Assembly: GCA_020633625.1 (NCBI GenBank)
Contig: JACKDJ010000014.1
Location: 26,001-90,000 of the forward strand
Origin: Myxococcales bacterium
GTDB lineage: Bacteria > Myxococcota_A > Bradymonadia > REDH01
Length of the DNA: 64,000 bases
Reading direction: 5' to 3'
Under the pieces are notes generated by a model that had not been told where the DNA came from, did not search any database, and saw only the letters and a program-made list of their open reading frames with translations. A program made the position numbers and the translations under genes. This document shows, piece after piece, positions 9,493 to 18,000 of this stretch. Each line of letters opens with the position of its first letter. The first letter of the stretch is position 1.

Positions 9493-9957
9493 GCGCGCTT
9501 TGCAGAATCTGCGGACGCGCGCTTTGCAGAATTGCTAGCCCGCAGCTTGCGAATCCGCTGAGCGCAGCTTTGCAGAGCTGCGATGCGAATCTTGCAGAAT
9601 CTCTAGTTCGCGTTTCCCGAATCCGCTGAGCGCAGCTTTGCAGAGCCGCTGACGCGCACTTTGCGGAATCTCTAGTTCGCGTTTTACGAATCCGCTGAGC
9701 GTAGCTTTGCAGAGCTGCTGATGCGCACTTTGCGGAATCTCTAGCCCGCGTTTCGCGAATCCGCTGAGCGCAGCTTTGCAGAGCTGCTGACGCGCACTTT
9801 GCGGAATCTCTAGCCCGCGTTTTGCGAACCCGCTGAACGCAGCTTGGCAGAGCTGCCGATGCGTACTTTGCGGAATCTCTAGCCCGCGTTTTACGAATCC
9901 GCTGAGCGCAGCTTGGTAGAGCCGCCGATGGGCGTTCCGCACGCTCGCGAATCCGCG
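9493..9957. repeat. Nested tandem repeat array, about 23-bp monomers in 69-bp units
   Basis: The landmark AATCCGCTGAGC (or a near variant) starts at 9552, 9620, 9689, 9758, 9827 and 9896, giving spacings of 68, 69, 69, 69 and 69 bases. Each 69-base unit divides into three related pieces of about 23 bases of the type GAATCTGCTGACGCGCTTTG. The array therefore has a higher-order structure of roughly 20 monomers. The leftmost part (9493-9551) has single monomers not yet ordered into triplets. Many units contain CAGCTTTGCAGAGCTG, a short 5-bp stem. Because 69 is a multiple of 3, two minus-strand frames stay open through the array (9425-10021 and 9535-9960). I do not regard them as genes. The array lies between the DISARM operon and the DUF262 cassette. 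Confidence 0.9.
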
Positions 9958-10173
9958 CAAAGTTTTTGGTTCGCGTCGCCTGCTCGTTGGTCGCGGTCAA
10001 CTCGCGTTTGTCATCGTACACGCGGACGGGTCTTCCACAAGCTCACCGCGCCGCACCGTGGCGCACAGCGTAAGCACTCAGACAAACACGGAGGACTCCG
10101 ATGCACCCGGACTAGCACATTCTGCCAGAACCTTCTTTGGCGCCCAACACACACTCCCACCAACGAGTTTTCG

Positions 10174-11208
10174 ATGAAGACTTCTAGTGCAAGCTTCTCC
10201 GTCGCCGCTGTCCTCGACTTCATCAACAACAAGACCCTCGACCGTGCCCCGGAGTTCCAGCGGGGCGAGGTCTGGCGCACGGCCCAAAAGGCTGCCTTCG
10301 TCGACTCGCTCCTGCGCGGCTACCCCGTCCCCGGCCTCATCTTCGCTGATGACCCGAGTGAGAACAGCGACAGCGAGTGGGTCGTGGTCGACGGGCGGCA
10401 GCGCCTGCGGGCGCTGCACGACTACGTCCTCGGCGCGTTTGCGCTTCCCGAGGCGACACAGCTTCGGGCGCCCCAGTCAGTTCGGACGGCGTCGGCCGAT
10501 TGGCTCGGCCGTCGCTACGACCAGTTGGCGGCCGCGGACCAAGAGCGACTGCTCGGCTACGAGCTCGCCGTCACGGTGATGTCCGGTGCGAGCTGGGACG
10601 AGGTCCGAGACGCGTTCATCCGCCACCAGGGCGGCACTCCGCTCGCGCCACAGCAGGTCCGAGACGCCTTCCCCGGCGACGTCGCGGAGCTTGTTCGGCG
10701 CGTCGGGGGCTGGCGCATGGCGACTCCGGAGTACGACATGGTGCGGCTGTGTCAGAGCGGGGGCGCCGGCAGCTCAGACGAGACGTCAGGGGCAGACCCA
10801 TACGTCAGGAACCGAGAGTTCTGCGCTCGCCTCCTCGCCGCGTTCTTCTCCCGGCGGACTCAGCCGGACGTCTTCCCGAGGCTCAACGCGACGGCGATCG
10901 ACAACCTCTATCACACTCACGTCGTGATCGAGGACGCGGATGCCGACGCCTTCTGCTCGACGCTAGCGAAGGCCCGCGAGGCGGTCCTGCGTTGCTACGA
11001 CCCCCGGAGGCAGATCGTTCGGGTGAACGTCGCCTGCACGTTCCTCTTCGCCGTCGACCACCCCGACACGCCGGTCGAGCGCATGGCCGCGCGGCTCGCC
11101 GAGATTGACGCTCGCCGGCTATCCACCAAGGGGCTGAGCCTCCAAAACGCGGCTCGACTCGAGAACTACTATCGCAACTTCGCGCGCCAGATGCGTGCAC
11201 GTCGGTAG
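10174..11208 (+). CDS. DUF262 domain protein (ParB-like fold)
   Basis: A 344-residue protein. The N-terminal 120 residues match DUF262: TLDRAPEFQRGEVW near residue 22, FVDSLLRGYPVPGLIF, then VVDGRQRLRAL near residue 73, the family's DGQQR motif. DUF262 has a ParB/sulfiredoxin-like nucleotide-binding fold. It is found in type IV restriction enzymes such as GmrSD and BrxU, usually followed by a DUF1524 HNH nuclease. No HNH domain is visible here, so the protein may be a sensor or NTPase that needs a separate nuclease. I chose ATG 10174 because the family N terminus begins there; no clear Shine-Dalgarno site precedes it. The frame is open back to 9913 but only into repeat-derived sequence. The next gene starts 69 bases downstream on the same strand. 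Confidence 0.8.
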   Translation: MKTSSASFSVAAVLDFINNKTLDRAPEFQRGEVWRTAQKAAFVDSLLRGYPVPGLIFADDPSENSDSEWVVVDGRQRLRALHDYVLGAFALPEATQLRAPQSVRTASADWLGRRYDQLAAADQERLLGYELAVTVMSGASWDEVRDAFIRHQGGTPLAPQQVRDAFPGDVAELVRRVGGWRMATPEYDMVRLCQSGGAGSSDETSGADPYVRNREFCARLLAAFFSRRTQPDVFPRLNATAIDNLYHTHVVIEDADADAFCSTLAKAREAVLRCYDPRRQIVRVNVACTFLFAVDHPDTPVERMAARLAEIDARRLSTKGLSLQNAARLENYYRNFARQMRARR

Positions 11209-11277
11209 CCGCAAGCCTCGACACCCCGGGAGGCCGCGGACGCGGCCTCGAACCTTCCACACAGCGAGGAGAGAGAA

Positions 11278-11700
11278 GTGAACAACAACACGATTGTACG
11301 CGCGTCCAAGCTTGACCCCGGCAGTGTGCGGTTGCTTAACCCGGGTGTGCTCAGGGGGCAGTCCCGTGATGGGAACGAGGCAACCTGGCCCTCCGATCCT
11401 CACTTCGCGTTGGTGCTGCTCGTGAGCGGTACGGTACCTGAGCGAGATGTGTGCTTGCTCTGGCTCACGAGCAAACCTGGCCCGGGCCGTCGACAGGTCC
11501 CGGAGTCTGTGAAGGACGGACACGTCGGGACGTGGAACTCGAAGCCGACCTACATCTACGCCGTGGCGCAACGGTTCTGGGTGGACGAGGCGACGCTTCG
11601 CGCGGCGGACAAGACCATCGGCGACCTTAGGGTTGAGAACGGCTGGTTGTCGCAGCTACAGGCCGACATCGCGTACGAGGAGTATCGGGTCTCGGCGTAG
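11278..11700 (+). CDS. Small conserved-looking protein of unknown function
   Basis: A 140-residue protein starting at GTG 11278, with a strong AGGAGAGAG site just upstream. I do not recognise the family. It is a compact soluble protein with no signal peptide or membrane segment. The centre has hydrophobic strands (FALVLLVSG, DVCLLWLTS) then GTWNSKPTYIYAVAQRFW, and the C terminus is helical (WLSQLQADIAYEEYRV). The strand-rich layout is loosely reminiscent of small PemK/MazF-like or OB-like folds, but that is a guess without motif support. It lies between the DUF262 gene and a hairpin terminator, so it is probably co-transcribed with the DUF262 gene. Confidence 0.65.
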   Translation: MNNNTIVRASKLDPGSVRLLNPGVLRGQSRDGNEATWPSDPHFALVLLVSGTVPERDVCLLWLTSKPGPGRRQVPESVKDGHVGTWNSKPTYIYAVAQRFWVDEATLRAADKTIGDLRVENGWLSQLQADIAYEEYRVSA

Positions 11701-11703
11701 AGC

Positions 11704-11759
11704 CTCGGCACGGCCGCGATTCGAGGTGACCAGCTGGCTGCGACCGCGGCCGTGCCGAG
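11704..11759 (+). terminator. Long-stem hairpin, likely intrinsic terminator or attenuator
   Basis: CTCGGCACGGCCGCG (11704-11718) is perfectly complementary to 11745-11759 across a 26-base loop. It starts 4 bases after the stop of the small gene and lies 160 bases before the ATPase start. There is no U-run, so it may work as a Rho-linked terminator, an RNA-stabilising hairpin or a protein-binding palindrome. It suggests that the cassette is read as two units. Confidence 0.55.
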
Positions 11760-11918
11760 CCCACAGCCTCGTCCCGCGTCGGAATCGCCCCAGCGTGACC
11801 TGTCCACTGTTCGCGCTCGGTTCCGGCGCGGCGCGCGAGTCCGGAGTGCGACGCTGCAGTGTCACAGCCGGACCGACCCGTGGTATGCCTGTCGGCGACG
11901 CCTCTACCCCGCCGAACC

Positions 11919-12941
11919 ATGACCATCACCGCCATCACGCTAGAGAAGTTCACGGCGTTCGAGTCGCTGGAGTTCGAGCCCTCGACAGGGGTCAACGTTC
12001 TGATCGGTGCGAACGGTACCGGGAAGACGCATCTGATGAAGGTCGCGTACGCCGCGTGCGACATCACCCGGACGCGCGAAGGATTCGGCGAGAAGCTGGT
12101 TGGCTCGTTCCTCCCTTCGGGTGGCGCCCTCGGGCGCTTGGTGCGGCGTCGCGGAACGAGCTCGGCCGCGAGAGTCGTCGTGCGCAGAGGCGACCTCGCC
12201 CTCAGGGCGGAGTTCTCGAGTCACGCCAAGGACCCAAGTCACGCGAATGTGAAAGTGACGGCGCCGCGCTGGAGCGAGTCACCGGTCGAAAGCGTCTTCG
12301 TTCCCGTCAAGGAGATGCTTGCGAACGCCCCCGGCTTCCGATCGCTCTACGCGCGGCGCGAGATTCACTTCGAGTCCGTCTACGCCGACATCATCGATCG
12401 CGCGTACCTACCCCTGCTCCGGGGTCCACGGGACGACACCCACCGCGGCCTCCTGTCCACACTGCAGGGCGCGATGGACGGCAAGGTGGTGGTCAAGAAC
12501 GAGGAGTTCTTCCTGAAGAACGCTCAGGGCGAGCTCGAGTTCACGCTGCTCGCGGAGGGCCTTCGCAAGCTGGGGCTGCTCTGGCTCCTGATCCAGAACG
12601 GGACGCTCGCCGGCGGCTCGGTGCTCTTCTGGGATGAGCCGGAGACGAACCTCAACCCGCAGCTCTTCAGTGTCGTCGTGGAGCTGCTCCTTGGGCTCCA
12701 GCGATTGGGCGTTCAGGTCTTCGTAACCACACACGACTACGGAATGCTCAAGGAGTTCGAGCTCGCCGCGCGCCCAGGTGACCACATCCGCTACCACGCC
12801 TGTTTCCGGCCAGAAGGCACCGCGGCCGTCGAGATCGAGACATCCGACACTCCGTCCAACCTCGCGAACAGCCCTATCGCCGCCGCGATGACCTCCCTCT
12901 ATGACCGCGAAGTGCGTCGGTCGCTCGGGAGACGCGCATGA
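11919..12941 (+). CDS. ABC-type AAA ATPase (AAA_15/AAA_21, OLD-like)
   Basis: A 340-residue ATPase starting at ATG 11919 (MTITAITLEKFTAFESLEFE). Walker A is GANGTGKT at residues 30-37. A signature-like helix follows LLAEGLRKLGLLWLL, Walker B is VLFWDEPETNLNP near residue 235, and the switch His is in VTTHDYGMLKEF near 270. This is the compact SMC/RecF-like ATPase typical of defence pairs such as Septu PtuA, Gabija GajA and PARIS AriA. No TOPRIM domain is present and the middle insertion is short. The stop overlaps the start of the nuclease gene (ATGA), so the two proteins are probably made together and may form a complex. The likely role is sensing or gating of the partner nuclease; that is inference from architecture. 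Confidence 0.85.
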   Translation: MTITAITLEKFTAFESLEFEPSTGVNVLIGANGTGKTHLMKVAYAACDITRTREGFGEKLVGSFLPSGGALGRLVRRRGTSSAARVVVRRGDLALRAEFSSHAKDPSHANVKVTAPRWSESPVESVFVPVKEMLANAPGFRSLYARREIHFESVYADIIDRAYLPLLRGPRDDTHRGLLSTLQGAMDGKVVVKNEEFFLKNAQGELEFTLLAEGLRKLGLLWLLIQNGTLAGGSVLFWDEPETNLNPQLFSVVVELLLGLQRLGVQVFVTTHDYGMLKEFELAARPGDHIRYHACFRPEGTAAVEIETSDTPSNLANSPIAAAMTSLYDREVRRSLGRRA

Positions 12942-13447
12942 CGGTCATCGTCGAAGCCGAGCTCGAGTTCACATTCGACCCGAGTTGGGCGACCGAGCAT
13001 CTCGACTCGCCAGGGCGGGTATGGCCCAAGGGAATCTCGCCAGTCGACTTCGTCGTCGACCGAGGCGACGACCTTCTCTTGATCGAGGTGAAGGACCCCT
13101 CGCACTCGCGCGCAACGCCCGCCGAGCGCACCCGATTCATCCGAGAGATGACGTCGAGAGAGCTCACTCACGAGCGGCTCGCGCCCAAGGCACGGACCAG
13201 CTGGTCTTACCTCTACCTCATGGATCGGACCGAGAAGCCGCTTGTGTTCGTCTTCCTTGTCGGGACCGACGCACTGACACTGGAGCCTGTGCTCCTGCAA
13301 TCACTGAACGACCGGCTCCGGGCGCGACTTGCGCAAGAGACCGAGCACCCTTGGGCACGCCCGTATGTCGTCTCGTCTGTCGTCCTCCCCGCCCTCGACG
13401 CCGGTCGGTACATTCCTGGGCTCAGCGTGACACGAAGACGCGGGTAG
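12938..13447 (+). CDS. Small PD-(D/E)XK-type nuclease, partner of the ATPase
   Basis: A 169-residue protein whose ATG overlaps the ATPase stop by 4 bases. Residues 36-52 carry the signature PVDF...LLLIEVKDP, with Asp37, Glu50 and Lys52 in a D-x12-ExK arrangement after a hydrophobic strand. That is the catalytic core of PD-(D/E)XK nucleases. Helical and strand segments follow (residues 60-150), with no other domain. Known pairs use HNH (Septu), TOPRIM (PARIS) or UvrD plus TOPRIM (Gabija) effectors, so an ATPase coupled to a stand-alone PD-(D/E)XK protein is less usual. The nuclease assignment rests on one motif and should be tested by structure prediction. Confidence 0.68.
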   Translation: MTVIVEAELEFTFDPSWATEHLDSPGRVWPKGISPVDFVVDRGDDLLLIEVKDPSHSRATPAERTRFIREMTSRELTHERLAPKARTSWSYLYLMDRTEKPLVFVFLVGTDALTLEPVLLQSLNDRLRARLAQETEHPWARPYVVSSVVLPALDAGRYIPGLSVTRRRG

Positions 13448-13462
13448 CCACTGCCCCCCACC

Positions 13463-14218
13463 TCACACCACCGCGCCACCCACCGCCCGCGGATCGAACG
13501 TCTCCAGCTCGCGCGTCAGCAGCTCGCCGGTCGCTTCGGGCTCCAACAGCCCGCGCTTCTGGAACGCTGGGATGACCTTGGACTCGACCGTCTCTCGCAT
13601 CGCTTGCCAGTGCTCGCGTCGGTCGATCAGCCCAAAGGCGAGGGCGCTCGGCTCGTAACGGGGCTCTTCGTCGCGGAGCTTGGCTCGCAGGTAGATGCGG
13701 AGCCACCAGCAGAGGCGGGGGCGGACCCAGGCTCGCACGGGCTCGAGTCCATACAGCTCGCTCAGCGCGTCGAGGACGTCGAACGCGAAGACGCGGTGCG
13801 TGGACTCGTCGCGCAGGATCACCTCGCAGACGTCGCGCGCCATCGGGTCTGTCGCGTTCTCTAGGCGCATACGAAACACCGTCAGCGCGACCGACTCTTC
13901 GCACGCGAGCTCGCCGGCCGCCGTGATCAGCCGCAGGTGCATCGGGGCTTCGGGGTCGTCGGCGTGGATCAGCTGGCGCGGGACGAGCGACACGGGCGTC
14001 GGCGCTCCGCCGGCGTGCAGGTACAGCTCGTGGCAGATTGTCGCGTGCCGGACCTCGTCGCTCACCACACGGGTAGCGCGGACCAAGAGGTCTGGGCTCA
14101 GGCCGACCACACACATCCAGTGCGTCATCTCCGCGACCAAGCTCGCCGCGGTGTACTCCGTGCGCGACTGTCGGAGCCACGCCCGCTGAACCACATCCAC
14201 GGTGTCTCCCGCGTTCAA
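13463..14218 (-). CDS. Ferritin-like di-iron protein
   Basis: A 251-residue, mostly helical protein without a signal peptide. It carries two ExxH pairs expected of a ferritin-like four-helix bundle, SDEVRH (Glu55, His58) and ILRDESTHRVF (Glu139, His142). Additional acids near 21/30 and 104/108/109 could complete a di-iron site. Ferritin-like proteins of this size include oxygenases, N-oxygenases and storage relatives, and the substrate cannot be read from the sequence. Its ATG overlaps the stop of the upstream lipoprotein gene by 4 bases, so the two are translationally coupled and probably functionally linked. It ends 15 bases from the stop of the nuclease gene, which is convergent. Confidence 0.75.
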   Translation of the reverse strand: MNAGDTVDVVQRAWLRQSRTEYTAASLVAEMTHWMCVVGLSPDLLVRATRVVSDEVRHATICHELYLHAGGAPTPVSLVPRQLIHADDPEAPMHLRLITAAGELACEESVALTVFRMRLENATDPMARDVCEVILRDESTHRVFAFDVLDALSELYGLEPVRAWVRPRLCWWLRIYLRAKLRDEEPRYEPSALAFGLIDRREHWQAMRETVESKVIPAFQKRGLLEPEATGELLTRELETFDPRAVGGAVV

Positions 14219-14871
14219 GTCGGTTGGCGGTCGACCTCGAACGGACCGCGGCGCCCACGGTAGGAGCGAAGCCCCTGGCTAGGGCCCTCGGGCGCACACC
14301 ACGCGAACTGGCTCCAGTCGAGTCCCGGCCCCAACATCGCCTCGCCGCTGCCCTCGCCCGAGCCCTCGCCGCCCTCGCCCGAGCCCTCGCCGCTGCCCTC
14401 GCCCGAGCCCTCGCCGCCCTCGCCCGAGCCCTCGCCGCTACCCTCGCCCGAGCCCTCGCCGCTACCCTCGCCCGAGCCCTCGCCCGAGCCCTCGCCGCTG
14501 CCCTCTGGAACATCCGGCAGCGCATCGCCGTCTACCGAGTCGGGCTCGTCGCTATACCATCCGGAGTTGTCCGAAAGTTCGGGCTCTTCGACGTCGGGAT
14601 CCTCGGTGACCTCGGCATCGGCATCAACGTCCGGATCGTCGCTGTACCATCCGGAGTTGTCGCAGCACTGGGGGAGGTCGCCGTCGGGTTCGTCCGAGAC
14701 CTCGACGTCGAGGTCGTCGGTGTACCACCCAGAGTTGTCCGAGAAGCCGGACTCGTCCCTGTAGCCCGTGTCGGGTTCGGTGTCTGCGACGCGATCGTTG
14801 CAGCTCGCGACGAGCGCGACGGGCAGCGTCAACGCGACGACAAATCGCGGACCTCTGAAGTTCGATGCCAT
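14215..14871 (-). CDS. Lipoprotein with DNSGWY repeats and a Gly-Ser-Glu linker
   Basis: A 218-residue lipoprotein from ATG 14871 (a GTG two codons upstream is an alternative). The signal is FRGPRFVVALTLPVALVASC with the lipobox Cys at the end. The mature part has three copies of a DNSGWY(T/S)DD motif set in acidic sequence (about residues 45, 71 and 99), one preceded by a Cys pair. A long (GSGE)n stretch follows, then a C-terminal block with DWSQFAWC and Arg-rich residues. I do not know this family. The repeated aromatic motif next to a coupled ferritin-like enzyme resembles a modified-substrate arrangement, but that is only a hypothesis. It could also be an ordinary surface lipoprotein with a spacer. 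Confidence 0.72.
   Translation of the reverse strand: MASNFRGPRFVVALTLPVALVASCNDRVADTEPDTGYRDESGFSDNSGWYTDDLDVEVSDEPDGDLPQCCDNSGWYSDDPDVDADAEVTEDPDVEEPELSDNSGWYSDEPDSVDGDALPDVPEGSGEGSGEGSGEGSGEGSGEGSGEGSGEGGEGSGEGSGEGSGEGGEGSGEGSGEAMLGPGLDWSQFAWCAPEGPSQGLRSYRGRRGPFEVDRQPT
14340..14506. repeat. In-frame GC-rich microsatellite encoding (GSGE)n
   Basis: The stretch is built from tandem copies of CTCGCCCGAGCC and close variants, in phase with the lipoprotein frame. Slippage in multiples of 3 would change the linker length without breaking the gene. Confidence 0.8.
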
Positions 14872-15001
14872 AGCCACAAGGTACCGGGGCGAGCGATCAT
14901 GTCAACAGCCGTCCGAGCCTCGGCTCTTCTCCGGGACGCCGAGCGCGATGACACGGAGCGCGACGACGGAACGCAGCCGCTACTGCTGAGCCGCTCGCGA
15001 C

Positions 15002-15031
15002 GCGCGGCACGCCCCGAGGGGCGTGCCGCGC
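15002..15031 (-). terminator. Perfect 14-bp stem downstream of the giant surface gene
   Basis: GCGCGGCACGCCCC (15002-15015) pairs perfectly with 15018-15031 over a 2-base apex. It lies 20 bases past the stop of the 10.4-kb gene on the minus strand. There is no T-run. The gap 14872-15050 has nothing else I can support. Confidence 0.6.
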
Positions 15032-15050
15032 ACCGACCACACAGCGCTCG

Positions 15051-18000
15051 CTACCCGCGCCGGCGACGGCGCACGGCCACCAGGGCGAGAGCGGTCAGCA
15101 ACAGGGGCAGGCCGCTCGGCGTGCTCCCCGGCGCCGACGCGCACCCGTTGCGCTTCGGACCCGAGCCACCGTCGCTGCCGCCGTCGAGCGGGGTCACGCC
15201 GCCGTCGTCGCCGCCGGTGTCGAAGCCCGAGATGCCGTCGTCGCCGGCATCGCCGCCCGCGTCGGAGCCCGCGTCGGAGCCGCCGTCAGCCCCGGCGTCG
15301 CTGCCGGCGTCGGAGCCCGTGTCACCGCCGGCGTCGCCGCCCGCGTCGCCAGCATCGCCGCCCGCGTCGGAGCCCGTGTCACCGCCGACATCGCCGCCTG
15401 CATCGCCGCCGACGTCGTCGCCGGCGTCTGCACCCACATCGTCACCGGCGTCTCCGCCCGCGTCGCCACCGACGTCGTCGCCGACCTCTGTGACGAGGAC
15501 CTCGTAGACGGCCGTGGGGGCGCCCTCGGGCGAGGTCGCGACGTTTGCTGCGACCGAGAGGTCCGTCGCCTCGATGTAGTAGTAGGCGAAGCCCGCGACG
15601 AGGTCGTCGCCCGGGATCGTCAGGCGGTACTCGTCGGCGCCGGTGTGATCCATCACGTCGTCGAGCCACACGCCCGAGTCGGCGATCTGAACATACAGGC
15701 GCACCTCATCGATGCCGCTGGCGTCGGTGACCGTCGCGATGACGTCGATCGACGTGCCCGCCGTCACCTCGGTGACCGGCGTGTGCGTGATCACCGGCGG
15801 CACGAGATCGGGGCCCGTGATCGGGTCGACGACGAGGATCTCGGGGCGCAGCTCGCCGCCGGCAGGCTCGAGGGTCACGTTGCCGATCGTGTCGCTCGCC
15901 TCGACGAAGTACGCCAGCTCGCCGGCCACGACGGCGCTGCCGGGCAGCGTCGCCGAGTAGCGGCCGCCTACCAATGTCATCGGCGTCTCGGTCCACGTCT
16001 CGTCTGTCGCGCCCGACGTGCTCAGGGTCACCGTGCCGACTCCCGATGGGTCGGTGACGCCGGCCGTGAACGTGATCGGGGCGCCGGCCGTGTAGGGGCC
16101 TACCGGCACATCGAGCTCGACCGTCGGCCCCGTCGTGTCGGGGTCGACCACGACGACCGCGTACGGGACGGCCGGGGCCGTCGCCGGCGCGCGCGCCGTG
16201 TTCGAAGGCGACGCGCCGTCGACCGCCTGCAGGTAGTACTGCACACCCGGCGCCGCCACCGCGCGCGCGGGGATGGTCGCCGACCAGGTATCACCGGCCG
16301 GCGTCATCGCGAGGGTCGTGTACGAGGTCTCGCCGACCACGCGGTAGTAGACCGTCGCCGAGGCGATCCCCGACGCGTCGGTGACCGTCGCGTCGAGGGT
16401 CAGCGGGCGGCCGGAGACGAGGGTCGCGGTCGTCGGCGTGTGGACGATCGTCGGCGCCGTCGTGTCGGGCGTCGTGACCACGAACATCGACGGAGTGGCC
16501 GGCGCGCTCGCCGGCGCCACGGCCGAGTTTGGCGTCGCCGCCCGGTCGGTAGCCGACACGTAGTAGTCGACGCCGGGCGCCACGACGACCGTGCCCGGAA
16601 GCGTCGCCGACCAAACATCGCCCGCTGCCGTCATCGCGACCGACAGCCACGCCGACGAGCCGGTGGCGCGGAAGTAGAGCGTCGCGGACGCGACGCCCGA
16701 CGAGTCCGTGATGCGCGCGAGGACCGTCGTCGGCGTACCGGCGACCACGGGGCTCGCGACCGGCGTGAGCGAGATCGTCGGCGGCGCGAGGTCGGTCGTC
16801 ACCGCCGTGAACGTGTGGAACGTGGCCGGCGCGCCAGCCGGGTTGACCGCGGTGTTTGGCGCGGGCGCCGAGTCTGTGGCCGAGATGTAGTAGTTCACGC
16901 CGGGCGCCGCGACCGACGAGCCCGGGATCGAGGCCGTGTACGTCTCGCCCGACCGAGCCATCGCGGTGCTGAGCCACGTCGCGTCGCCAGAGCGACGGAA
17001 GTAGAGCGTCACGTTCGCGATGCCCGTCGCGTCTGTCACGGTCGCCGAGACGGCCACCGCGGCACCGACGGGCTGGCCGTCGGCGATCGGCGTGTGTGTG
17101 ATCGTCGGGGCCGTCGTGTCGGGTACGAACACCTCGAACGAGTTGAACGACGCCGGCGCGTCGCTCGGGTCCACGGCGGTGTTCGACGGGGACGCCCCGT
17201 CGGTCGCCGACACGTAGTAGTCGACGCCCGGCACCAGGATCACGGTGCCCGGAAGGGTCCCCGACCATGTGTCACCAGACGCCGACATCGCGACGGACAG
17301 CCAAGACGAGGTACCCGAGGCGCGGAAGTACAGCGTCGCGGACGCCACACCCGACGAGTCGGTGACGCGCGCAGACACCGTCGTCGCCGTGCCCGCCGCG
17401 ATCGGGCCGCTGACGAGCGTCGTCGTGATCGACGGCGCCGCCACGTCGGCCGTGACGACCGTGAACGTGTGGAACGAAGTCGGCGCTCCGGCCGGGCTCG
17501 TCGCGATGTTTGCTGCCGGCGCCGTGTCGGTCGCCGAGATGTAGTAGCTGACGCCCGGCGCCGCGACCGACCCGCTCGGGATCGATGCCGAGTAGGCGCC
17601 ACCGCTCCCGCTCATCGCCGTGCTGAGCCACGTCGCGTCGGTGGAGCGCTTGAAGTACAGCGTCACCGGGCCGACGCCCGTCGCGTCGGTGACCGTGGCG
17701 CTGACGGTCACCGCGGCTCCCGCCGGCTGACCGTTCGCGATCGGCGTGTGGACGATCGTCGGCGCCGTCGTGTCGGGAACGAACACGTCGAACGTATGGA
17801 ACGACGTCGGTGCACCGGCGGGGTCGAGCGCCGTGTTCGACGGCGACGCCGCGTCGGTCGCGGACAGGTAGTAGTCGACGCCCGGCGCGACCACGGCCAG
17901 TGCCGGGATGCTGCCGCTGTATGCGCCGGCGAGCCCGCCGGTCATCGCGGCGGAGAGCCACGTCGTCGTGCCGCGGACCCGGAAGTACAGCGTGACGGCG

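Noticed and set aside
9493..9957. CRISPR array
   Set aside because: The units are contiguous diverged repeats without unique spacers, and no cas gene is present.
9425..10021. A 198-codon minus-strand frame with a 23-residue repeat
   Set aside because: It exists because the 69-base unit is a multiple of 3; a second frame is equally open and the first few codons lack a ribosome site.
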